Shown here: positions 8,623 to 15,301 of the stretch, one piece after another | Layout of the letters: each line of letters opens with the position of its first letter | Position numbering within the stretch: position 1 is the first letter of the stretch | NCBI GenBank assembly: GCA_937891905.1 | Contig: CALATT010000053.1 | Span: forward strand, 1-37,400 | Length of the DNA stretch: 37,400 bases | DNA from: an uncultured Bacteroidales bacterium | GTDB lineage: Bacteria > Bacteroidota > Bacteroidia > Bacteroidales > Paludibacteraceae | Direction of reading: 5' to 3' | The notes under the pieces: model-generated | What the model was told of the DNA's origin: nothing | Seen by the model: the letters and a program-made list of their open reading frames with translations, nothing else | Databases searched by the model: none | Made by a program: the position numbers and the translations under genes

Positions 8623-8724
8623 TTAATATTTCCGATTGAGTATCTCGTTCGCAATGATAGCTTTGCGAACTTCATCCATGTCTGTCATATCAGGGATGAT
8701 ATTATTTCTATTATCGTCTGTCAT
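8623..8724 (-). CDS. Small 33-residue protein ending EILNRKY
   Basis: A 33-codon ORF starts at 8724, below the usual length cut-off. It reads MTDDNRNNIIPDMTD, then MDEVRKAIIANEILNRKY, with an acidic N-terminal half and an amphipathic helix in the C-terminal half. No function is known to me. The C-terminal pattern (DEVRKAxIAxEILNRKY) looks like a conserved small-protein family and not chance. The ORF stops 15 nt before greA and lies behind the same promoter, which supports expression. Confidence 0.6.
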   Translation of the reverse strand: MTDDNRNNIIPDMTDMDEVRKAIIANEILNRKY

Positions 8725-8738
8725 GATATTTTTATTTG

Positions 8739-8786
8739 CTAGTTCACTAGTATCCTAGTTCCCTAGTTTACTAGTACACTAGTTGC
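8739..8786. repeat. Octamer array CTAGTNNN, 6 units
   Basis: CTAGT begins at 8739, 8747, 8755, 8763, 8771 and 8779, an exact 8-nt period in which the five-base core is constant and the last three bases vary. It lies in the greA-operon leader just upstream of the small ORF. Confidence 0.9.
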
Positions 8787-8848
8787 CTTCGTCTAAAAAA
8801 CAATGGTCTTTGGACACTATTCTTTTTTGTCTTCGTCTAAAAAACAAT
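8787..8848. repeat. 18-nt direct repeat flanking terminators
   Basis: CTTCGTCTAAAAAACAAT occurs exactly at 8787-8804 and again at 8831-8848. On the minus strand each copy supplies the T6 tract of a terminator-like hairpin. Confidence 0.9.
8795..8821 (-). terminator. Second, weaker terminator-like hairpin in greA leader
   Basis: Read on the minus strand, an imperfect hairpin (AATAGTGTC facing GACCATT) is followed by G and six T. The downstream 18 nt are a copy of those after the first terminator. Pairing is weak, so activity is uncertain. Confidence 0.4.
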
Positions 8849-8872
8849 AGGAAACTTCACAGCCTCCTATTG
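8839..8872 (-). terminator. Rho-independent terminator or attenuator
   Basis: On the minus strand CAATAGGA (8872-8865) pairs perfectly with TCCTATTG (8852-8845) around a 12-nt loop, followed directly by six T. It lies 107 nt past the miaB stop, so it can end the miaB transcript. It also lies downstream of the greA-operon promoter, so it could act as an attenuator for that operon. Confidence 0.7.
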
Positions 8873-8918
8873 CCATTAAACCTAAACCTTAACTATGAAA
8901 ATTTATTTGTTTTCGGTG

Positions 8919-8950
8919 CAAAAGTACTGCTTTTATTTTAATTGACCAAA
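8919..8950 (-). promoter_or_regulatory. Bacteroides-type promoter for small ORF-greA-HIT
   Basis: On the minus strand TTTG (8950-8947), 20 nt, then TACTTTTG (8926-8919) matches the primary sigma consensus TTTG-N19-21-TAnnTTTG. Transcription should start near 8911 and give a leader of about 190 nt to the small ORF, containing both hairpins and the CTAGT array. The region 8725-8978 holds no other gene that I can support. Confidence 0.8.
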
Positions 8951-8978
8951 TTTTTTACCAAAAAAATGCGTTTTTTGC

Positions 8979-10328
8979 CTATTTTCCACATATTTCGCCC
9001 TTTAAAGTGGCTGCAGAGGCCTCTAAAACACGCACTTTGACTATATCTCCCACTTTTTGGTCCGTTCTGGGGAATACTACGGTTTTGTATTGCGAGGTGC
9101 GTCCGTACATGTCGTCTTTGCTTCGTTTGGAGAATCCTTCTACGAGCACTTCTACTTCTTTGCCTATCTCGCGTTGATTGGACTCGAGTGATAATTGGGT
9201 TTGTAGGGCAATGATTTCATTGAGGCGTCGCACCTTCTCTTCTTCAGATATATTATCTGGCAGATGTTTATGCGCATAGGTGCCAGGTCGCTCTGAGTAT
9301 TTGAACATGAATGCTGTGTCAAATCCAACCTCTCGCATCAGGCTCAGTGTTTGCTGATGGTCCTCTATTGTCTCATCATGGAATCCGCAGAAGACATCTG
9401 TTCCGATAGCTGCATCAGGTAGGATGCGTCGGATGGCAGCAATGCGATCTAAGTACCACTCGCGTGTATATTTACGATTCATCATCTTGAGCACTTTATT
9501 GGATCCTGATTGAACTGCGAGGTGAATGAATTTGCATAGATTATCATGGCGGCTGATAGCCTCTAATGTCTTATCAGACATATCTTTGGGGTGGCTGGTG
9601 GTGAAGCGTATGCGCATATCGGGTACAGCCAGTGCCACTATCTCTAAAAGATCAGCAAAGTCCACCACTTTGCCATCGGTTTGCTCAAAGCGATAGGAAT
9701 TGACATTCTGTCCGAGGAGCGTTACTTCCTTGTATCCTTTGGCGCGCAGGTCACGCACTTCATTGAGTATAGATTCCACATCTCTGCTTCGTTCGCGTCC
9801 GCGTGTATAAGGTACTACGCAGTAGGAGCAGAAATTATTACATCCGCGCATGATGCTCACAAATCCGCTGATAGAGCGTCCTATGCGTGCGGGGATGATA
9901 TGGCGATAGGTTTCAGTAGTGGAAAGATGCACATTGATGGCTTTGTGGCCTTGCTCGCATTGTGCCAGTAGGTTGGGTATATCCAAATAGGCATCGGGTC
10001 CTGCCACGAAGTCCACTCCATGTTCATTGAGTAGTGTTTCGCCTAATCGCTCTGCCATACATCCGATGACGCCTATGATGATTTTGCGTCCAGCTTTCAC
10101 TATCTCTGATTGGCTCTGTATGGATTTGGCGTTTAGTTCGCGCAAGCGCGCTGCCACTTTCTGCTCCGCATTATCGCGGATGGAGCATGTATTGAGAAGG
10201 ATGATATCGGCTTCTTCCCATCGGTCGGTCAATTGTGCGTCGGTGGTTTGCATGATAGCAGCTACCACTTCGCTATCCGCCACATTCATCTGGCATCCGT
10301 ATGTTTCAATATAGAATTTCTTGGTCAT
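8979..10328 (-). CDS. miaB: tRNA methylthiotransferase MiaB
   Basis: MiaB is a radical-SAM enzyme that adds a methylthio group to i6A37 of tRNAs reading UNN codons. The 449-residue protein has the N-terminal UPF0004 domain with Cys12, Cys48 and Cys90 for the auxiliary iron-sulfur cluster. The radical-SAM motif CNNFCSYC has Cys163, Cys167 and Cys170. A C-terminal TRAM domain (about 380-448) is present. The motif MRGCNNFCSYCVVPYTRG fits MiaB better than the related RimO or MtaB. It runs divergently from the tRNA-Pro gene; I see no clear TAnnTTTG promoter on its own side of the 103-nt spacer. Confidence 0.95.
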   Translation of the reverse strand: MTKKFYIETYGCQMNVADSEVVAAIMQTTDAQLTDRWEEADIILLNTCSIRDNAEQKVAARLRELNAKSIQSQSEIVKAGRKIIIGVIGCMAERLGETLLNEHGVDFVAGPDAYLDIPNLLAQCEQGHKAINVHLSTTETYRHIIPARIGRSISGFVSIMRGCNNFCSYCVVPYTRGRERSRDVESILNEVRDLRAKGYKEVTLLGQNVNSYRFEQTDGKVVDFADLLEIVALAVPDMRIRFTTSHPKDMSDKTLEAISRHDNLCKFIHLAVQSGSNKVLKMMNRKYTREWYLDRIAAIRRILPDAAIGTDVFCGFHDETIEDHQQTLSLMREVGFDTAFMFKYSERPGTYAHKHLPDNISEEEKVRRLNEIIALQTQLSLESNQREIGKEVEVLVEGFSKRSKDDMYGRTSQYKTVVFPRTDQKVGDIVKVRVLEASAATLKGEICGK

Positions 10329-10362
10329 AAAGAGATATAATAACTATAAATCTACTATAAAA

Positions 10363-10394
10363 TTTGCATAATTCAAAAAAAAGTACTACCTTTG
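10363..10394 (+). promoter_or_regulatory. Bacteroides-type promoter of tRNA-Pro
   Basis: TTTG (10363-10366), 20 nt, then TACCTTTG (10387-10394) is a full match to the Bacteroides consensus. Transcription should start near 10401, about 30 nt before the mature tRNA. Confidence 0.85.
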
Positions 10395-10431
10395 CACTCG
10401 CTTTTGCAATGAGGTGTTGCAGGGCATCATT

Positions 10432-10505
10432 CGGGGAATGGCGCAGCCCGGTAGCGCAACGGTCTGGGGGACCGGAGGTCGCGTGTTCGAATCACGTTTC
10501 CCCGA
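10432..10505 (+). tRNA. tRNA-Pro (anticodon GGG)
   Basis: The 74-nt cloverleaf has the acceptor stem CGGGGAA/TTCCCCG and a GCGC/GCGC D stem with loop AGCCCGGTA. The anticodon loop CTGGGGG places GGG at 34-36, with G37. The T arm is GCGTG-TTCGAAT-CACGT and the discriminator is A. One mismatch (A-G) closes the anticodon stem. The 3' CCA is not encoded (the next bases are CA after the discriminator A). It reads CCC and CCU. The G37 after GGG is the usual TrmD methylation site. Confidence 0.95.
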
Positions 10506-10508
10506 CAA

Positions 10509-10536
10509 AGAGTCATCTATGATGGCTCTTTTTTTT
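10509..10536 (+). terminator. Rho-independent terminator of tRNA-Pro
   Basis: AGAGTCATC and GATGGCTCT form a 9-bp stem with one G-T pair and a TAT loop, followed by eight T. It begins 4 nt after the tRNA. On the other strand the stem is followed by only a short T run, so termination of the convergent porW transcript here is possible but weaker. Confidence 0.9.
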
Positions 10537-10564
10537 GTGGGTGTATCTACGATGGCTCTTTTTT
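10515..10564. repeat. Partial duplication of the tRNA terminator
   Basis: ATCTA(T/C)GATGGCTCTTTTTT occurs at 10515-10534 and again at 10545-10564, 30 nt apart. The second copy lacks the left stem arm, so it cannot form the same hairpin. Its T run overlaps the stop codon of the convergent porW-like gene. Confidence 0.85.
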
Positions 10565-13235
10565 ATTTCACCAATGGTAGGTTCACTTCGGCGAGGGCTT
10601 GGATAGTGATAGATTGCAGGATGGTTTGCATCTCAGCATTTTTCTTTATCAATCCTATCCACCATTCTGCTTCGTCCATATTCTGGAATCCGCTCACGCG
10701 CAATGCGCTTCCTTCGCCTACGATAGGCATGGCTTGCATATCAAAGTCTCGAATGAGGAATTGCGAGAAATTGAATAGTGCCACTTCGTATAGCAGGTCA
10801 TTGAGTGCTTGCTCGTCTGTGTTGGGTAATCGTAGGAGCACGATGCTCGGTTGATCACGCTCTTCGCTCCATTGCAATGTGTTATCCGTGGTGTCGGGTA
10901 TTTGTTCTGTCACTTGTCCGCGCTTATCGGCCAAGGATGAAGTGGATGTGCCTTGCTGGCTCTCCATGCCTTGTCCCATCATGGCGAGCATATCTTTTGC
11001 CATGGCTCCCATCTCGCTTGAACCATGATTAGCCACGATATGCTGTAGTGATGCGATGAAGGCTTCTTGTCCCTCTGTGCGTGCCACGGAGATGGCATTG
11101 AGGAATAGGAATCGTGGCATGAGTGGCGAGAGTGGGTATTCGCGCTCTGCGTATTGGGTATTGGTTTTAACTATATCATATTGGGCGCGGGCATATGCGG
11201 TATAGGTGAGTGCATAGAGCGAGTCTTGCTCTTGGGCCATACGCTTGAGTTTATCGAAATAGTCGGGTTGTGCCACTATCTGTGCTTGGGTGGAGGTAGG
11301 ATAGTAGGTAGTTATTTTCTGTCTCCATTGCGCTGCTTGGTCTTGTTGGTTATAGCGCAGGGCATATAGGTAATAGCCGTAATAGGTGTCGAGCAAGTCT
11401 GGATGGGAGGCATTGCGTTGCTCTAACTGGTGCATGGTCTCCATTGCGAGTGCTTCATCTTGTACCTTATCGCGGTATATATATACGAGTGCTATCATCG
11501 CTTGCCGCCATAGACTATCGCTCATGGCTAATGCTTCTGGCGTGCGTGGTATCTGCTGGAGATAGTATTCGGGTTTGTGTGTATCGGTTTCGTAGGTGGG
11601 AGTGATGGTGGTTGAATCGGTGGTAGGGATAGAGTCCAGTCCATCCGCATCATCTTCATCGGTATCGTAATCAGAGAAGGATGCCACCACTTGTTTGTTT
11701 TGTCGTCTCCAGTTGTCTTCCAATGTGCGTGTTCCCCATCTGCGTCTCCATTCTTGTTGTCCTTGTTTGATGAGTTGTGGATTATAGAAATACCATTCTC
11801 CTTTCTGTGCTCCTCCTCCACCGAGCATATTGGCGGTGTTGACGCTTCGTATACCGTTCTCCTGTGCCAATTCGCGCTCGTGCTGTGCTTGGAGGATAGA
11901 GTCTTGTTTTTCTTGCTCGATGAGGTCAGCTATTATCTTTTCCACGATAGCGCGTTGCTGCTCTTCGGGTAGAGTGCTCAGGTGCTGCAAGGAGTCTTGT
12001 AGGCATGCTTGTGTATAGGCGGCACTCAGTTCGTCCAGTACATCCGAGCGCTGCTGAATAGTGGTATATTGCTCATTCTCTGGGGTGAGAATAGTGAGTG
12101 CATCGCGATAGCAGGGTTGCGCATGTATATAATCCTTATTTATATAATATATATCGCCCGCGCGCACGAGGATGTCGGCTTTGGCGTAGGATGATTGTGT
12201 AGATTCGGCGATGGCTTTCTCATACATCTCCAATGCGGTGGTGGTATCGCGTAGTTGCAGGTATATATTACCCATTGTGCCGTATATGTGGTCCAGTTTA
12301 TCTTTGTATTTCGATTGCTTGACCATGGTTTGCAATTGGCGCAGTGATTTCTCGCCTTGCAGTTCGGCTATTCGTATGCGTGCATTGAAATCCATCTCGT
12401 ATGGAGGAGTCATGCGTATCACATCGTGGTATGCCTCGATGGCTTCATTGCGCTGTCCATTACGCTCGTATAACTGGCCTAATACATAGGCGAATCGTGG
12501 TCTATATATTTTCCGTTTTTCGTACGGTATTGCTATCTTGATGAATGGTATGGCGGCTGTGTATTGTTCGCCATGGAGCAGCACATCTGCTTTAACGGCT
12601 GCGTATAGGCGTGCGTGCTTTTTGCTCAGTGCATCTATTTGCACTCTATTGAGCATATCTTCTGCTTCGTACTGCCATCCTAATTCGGCATAGGCGCGTG
12701 CTATCCATAGGCGGCATCGTGCTATCATGTCGGCATCGTTTTCATAGAGTCGGATGACATAGTTCAGGGTGCTGATGGCGCCCAAGAAATCGCCTTTGTG
12801 AAATTCGGCTTCCGCAAGGCGCATCCATGCCATACTCATATTGGCATTAAATTCTTTGGATTGGAGCCATAGTTTATATTGTGGGTCATTGGCTCTTTTG
12901 GGATCGCGTTTAGGTTTGGATTTGATAGAATGTAGTTTGATACATTTGCGGCATTTCTCAATGGTTTTATCCATTTGTGATGCTGCTGCCTCTGCGGCGG
13001 TATGATTGCTAACGGGATAGAGGTATAGGATGCGGCTATAATCATCTTCATGCGCATCGCGTATTTGCTTGAGTCCTTCCTCGTAGGCGGTATTGCCATT
13101 ATAGAGGATGTTGTATTTCACTTTTGTTTGATGGAAAGATCGTGTAGCCCATGTATTTTTTTGCGTAGAGCATCCCGTTGCGATAGTTACCGCAACGATC
13201 ATCATCCATAATATGAAATAGTGCTTTTTATTCAC
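10563..13235 (-). CDS. porW: PorW/SprE-like T9SS lipoprotein with TPR repeats
   Basis: An 890-residue lipoprotein. The signal peptide ends in a lipobox (IATGC, Cys about 22), followed by CSTQKNTWATRSFHQTKVKYN and ILYNGNTAYEEG, the N-terminal signature I associate with the SprE/PorW family. TPR-like helices run through most of residues 130-720. A low-complexity acidic stretch (about 525-550) is rich in D, T and S. The C-terminal part ends in a small alpha/beta region. In Porphyromonas and Flavobacterium, PorW/SprE is an outer-membrane lipoprotein needed for T9SS secretion and gliding, linking the motor to the translocon. Here it is the last gene of a unit that also encodes apparent T9SS clients. 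The family call rests on the N-terminal pattern and architecture; a generic TPR lipoprotein is the alternative. Confidence 0.75.
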   Translation of the reverse strand: MNKKHYFILWMMIVAVTIATGCSTQKNTWATRSFHQTKVKYNILYNGNTAYEEGLKQIRDAHEDDYSRILYLYPVSNHTAAEAAASQMDKTIEKCRKCIKLHSIKSKPKRDPKRANDPQYKLWLQSKEFNANMSMAWMRLAEAEFHKGDFLGAISTLNYVIRLYENDADMIARCRLWIARAYAELGWQYEAEDMLNRVQIDALSKKHARLYAAVKADVLLHGEQYTAAIPFIKIAIPYEKRKIYRPRFAYVLGQLYERNGQRNEAIEAYHDVIRMTPPYEMDFNARIRIAELQGEKSLRQLQTMVKQSKYKDKLDHIYGTMGNIYLQLRDTTTALEMYEKAIAESTQSSYAKADILVRAGDIYYINKDYIHAQPCYRDALTILTPENEQYTTIQQRSDVLDELSAAYTQACLQDSLQHLSTLPEEQQRAIVEKIIADLIEQEKQDSILQAQHERELAQENGIRSVNTANMLGGGGAQKGEWYFYNPQLIKQGQQEWRRRWGTRTLEDNWRRQNKQVVASFSDYDTDEDDADGLDSIPTTDSTTITPTYETDTHKPEYYLQQIPRTPEALAMSDSLWRQAMIALVYIYRDKVQDEALAMETMHQLEQRNASHPDLLDTYYGYYLYALRYNQQDQAAQWRQKITTYYPTSTQAQIVAQPDYFDKLKRMAQEQDSLYALTYTAYARAQYDIVKTNTQYAEREYPLSPLMPRFLFLNAISVARTEGQEAFIASLQHIVANHGSSEMGAMAKDMLAMMGQGMESQQGTSTSSLADKRGQVTEQIPDTTDNTLQWSEERDQPSIVLLRLPNTDEQALNDLLYEVALFNFSQFLIRDFDMQAMPIVGEGSALRVSGFQNMDEAEWWIGLIKKNAEMQTILQSITIQALAEVNLPLVK

Positions 13236-13243
13236 GATATGAT

Positions 13244-13924
13244 TTATTTTAGTCCTTTGACATGGCTTTGTGCGGCCACGAACTCTTTGAGATAGAATGG
13301 TTCAAAATAGGCTATCTCTGCTCCAGTGATATGTTTTTCTGCTTTCTCTGCCAATGCACCCATGTATTGTGCTTGAGGCACGATGTCTGGTATGAAATGC
13401 CATTGGGTGAGTAATGATTGGCATTTGGTGGCTCCATCCCCGAAATAGTATATAGGTGCAGCCGATGATTGCTGTGCAAAGTGCTCATCTACGATAGCGG
13501 CTTGCACAGGTGTGGTGGATTGCAGTGAATGGGTATATAATGCGGTATATACCTCCATGCGCCGTGCGTCAATCATGGGACATAATAGTGCCTTGGTGTC
13601 TGCTATGCTATCTACTGCTGCGGCTGCAATGATTTGTAAGGTGGGGATGGGTATGAGCGGTATATGGAGCCCATAGCATAGTCCTTTGGCGGTGCTGGTG
13701 CCGATGCGCAAACCGGTGTAGCTACCAGGTCCTTCGCTTACGGCTACAGCATCGATAGTCCATCCATTATGCTGGGCTGATTGTAGTAATTGCTCTATAT
13801 AGCGAGGTAGCAACCGAGCATGGTTGCTACCTTCACTACAGATACATTGCTCTGCCGGCTTGCCATCTATGCAGATGGCCGCCGAACAGATAGATGTGCT
13901 TGTCTCAATACATAGTATTGTCAT
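13244..13924 (-). CDS. tsaB: tRNA threonylcarbamoyladenosine protein TsaB
   Basis: TsaB is the scaffold partner of TsaD in making t6A37 on ANN-decoding tRNAs. The start at 13924 is chosen because MTILCIETSTSICSAAI is the family N-terminus. The longer frame to 13990 reads back into the preceding gene. With this start the protein has 226 residues, a normal length. The ASKHA-fold motif SEGPGSYTGLRIGTSTAKGL is conserved. The start lies 19 nt after the outer membrane protein stop, and the stop lies 8 nt before the porW start, so it is embedded in the surface-protein operon. Confidence 0.93.
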   Translation of the reverse strand: MTILCIETSTSICSAAICIDGKPAEQCICSEGSNHARLLPRYIEQLLQSAQHNGWTIDAVAVSEGPGSYTGLRIGTSTAKGLCYGLHIPLIPIPTLQIIAAAAVDSIADTKALLCPMIDARRMEVYTALYTHSLQSTTPVQAAIVDEHFAQQSSAAPIYYFGDGATKCQSLLTQWHFIPDIVPQAQYMGALAEKAEKHITGAEIAYFEPFYLKEFVAAQSHVKGLK

Positions 13925-13943
13925 GATTACTGATGGGGATGTA

Positions 13944-15284
13944 TTACTTCTTGTAGAAATTGAAATGATAAGCCAATTTGATACCTGCATCGAAGTAACC
14001 CAATTTCTCAGCGTAGGTGCTTGTAGCAGATAGGATATCTACATTAGCGATTCCTGTAGATGAAGGAGGAGTGACATCCATGAGTGATTTATTCACACCT
14101 TGATTTTTGAATGAGTTGAATACGCTATAGTTAGCATATGCACCCAAACCAAGTGAGTGACCATTTTGGAATTTCCACTCATATCCAATCTCTGCGGTGA
14201 GCATGACATTGATTTTGAATTGAGTTCCATTATCGGTTCCCTTGGTATTCAATTGATTGTCTTGTACAAGACCGGTGATTACCTCATTGGATACATTAAC
14301 GCCTTCGGTAGGGAAGTATGCATTGATATCAGGATTCTTGATATTCTGCTTATATGGGGTATAAACAGGAATCATGAATTTAGGACCGATATTGAAGAAT
14401 AGTCCGTTATTATGTATCAATGAGAACATGAGTGGCACTTCGAGTTGTATTTGACTATCGTTCTCTTTCACCTCATCGGCTTTGAGTGTATAGTCAATAT
14501 CTCCATCAGAGGTGCTGATGGTGTATGAGGTATCCACAGCTGCTTTCATGCCGCTTTGTGCATATCCAACGCCGAGTCCTACGATGATACCGAGGTCCAC
14601 AGGACGATTTTCTTTAGTCCAGTAATGTGCATATTGCAGGTCAAGCAATGCATCGCTACCGCATATCCACTCACCTCTCACTACGCTATGTAGCAGTGAT
14701 GCAGCACCGCCACGCACGCCGATGGTGAAGCGGTGGTATCCGCTTTTGGCTGGTTCTTTCGCAGGAGTTTCTGCAGGTTGCTCAGCAGGAGTCTCAGCAG
14801 GAGTTTCTACTGGAGTCTCTACAGGTTGCTCTGCAGGTGTTTCTACAGGTGCTTGTACTGGAGCTGTAGTAGGTTGTTTTGCTGGTTCTGGTGCAGGTTG
14901 CTCAGCGGGTTGCTCAGCAGGTTTGGGTGCTGGTGTTTCCGTTGGTTGTTCTGCAGGAACTACTGTTTTGGGTACTAATGGTCCAAAGCACTCTTGGCAT
15001 ACCCATGATAGGATACCGCCATTGCCGTTATCGAGCATGACACCTTCTGGGAAGCGCTTTGTACCTAATTGTTTTACGATATGCACCACATCATATACCC
15101 ATAGTGACATGCGCTCGCCTGTGAGGTAACGCTCGCAGTCGCGATTGATCATGACTGAGTCACCGATAGCTACATTGAATGTAGGTTGGGTTTGAGGTTG
15201 TGCATCCTGCTGTGCCGACAGGGTCGACACAACAGATGCGCATATCAGGGTGGTTGCAATTAGAATTGATTTAATAGTCTTCAT
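13944..15284 (-). CDS. Outer membrane protein: SH3-like domain, Pro/Glu linker, beta-barrel
   Basis: A 446-residue protein in three parts. After a signal peptide cleaved near ALSAQ (about 24) comes a domain (35-105) with VAIGDSVMINRDCERYLTGE, MSLWVYDVVHIVKQLGTKRF and GILSWV. This resembles the SH3-like repeats of some cell-wall hydrolases, where it may bind peptidoglycan. Residues about 110-185 are a Pro/Glu/Ala/Thr linker built from ETPAEQPVETP-like units. The rest (190-446) is an outer-membrane beta-barrel, starting YHRFTIGVRGGAASLL and ending in an aromatic strand (YHFNFYKK). It may tether the outer membrane to the wall or serve the surface system encoded with it; both are inference. A strong Shine-Dalgarno sequence precedes it. 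Confidence 0.75.
   Translation of the reverse strand: MKTIKSILIATTLICASVVSTLSAQQDAQPQTQPTFNVAIGDSVMINRDCERYLTGERMSLWVYDVVHIVKQLGTKRFPEGVMLDNGNGGILSWVCQECFGPLVPKTVVPAEQPTETPAPKPAEQPAEQPAPEPAKQPTTAPVQAPVETPAEQPVETPVETPAETPAEQPAETPAKEPAKSGYHRFTIGVRGGAASLLHSVVRGEWICGSDALLDLQYAHYWTKENRPVDLGIIVGLGVGYAQSGMKAAVDTSYTISTSDGDIDYTLKADEVKENDSQIQLEVPLMFSLIHNNGLFFNIGPKFMIPVYTPYKQNIKNPDINAYFPTEGVNVSNEVITGLVQDNQLNTKGTDNGTQFKINVMLTAEIGYEWKFQNGHSLGLGAYANYSVFNSFKNQGVNKSLMDVTPPSSTGIANVDILSATSTYAEKLGYFDAGIKLAYHFNFYKK
14745..14965. repeat. Coding minisatellite in the Pro/Glu linker
   Basis: Imperfect 12- to 24-nt units of the type GCAGGAGTTTCTACAGG and GCAGGTTGCTC repeat through the linker of the outer membrane protein. 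The unit lengths are multiples of three, so copy-number change would alter linker length without a frameshift. Confidence 0.75.
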
Positions 15285-15290
15285 TGTGCT

Positions 15291-15298
15291 ACCTCCTA
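15291..15298 (-). promoter_or_regulatory. Strong Shine-Dalgarno of the outer membrane protein
   Basis: TAGGAGGT lies 6 nt before the ATG at 15284. Nearly all other genes in the window, including rpsL and fusA, lack such a site. Confidence 0.7.
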
Positions 15299-15301
15299 TA
15301 A

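Noticed and set aside
7663..8786. CRISPR or transposon-end explanation for the short arrays
   Set aside because: Units are only 7-8 nt with no spacers, no cas genes, no transposase and no terminal inverted repeats.
10414..10854. Plus-strand open frame of 146 codons through the tRNA-Pro gene
   Set aside because: It translates the tRNA (MAQPGSATVWGTGGRVFESR is the well-known tRNA artefact) and then the antisense of porW.
14722..15129. Plus-strand frame with GCSAGVSAGVS repeats
   Set aside because: It is the antisense reading of the Pro/Glu linker minisatellite, not a collagen- or glycine-rich protein.
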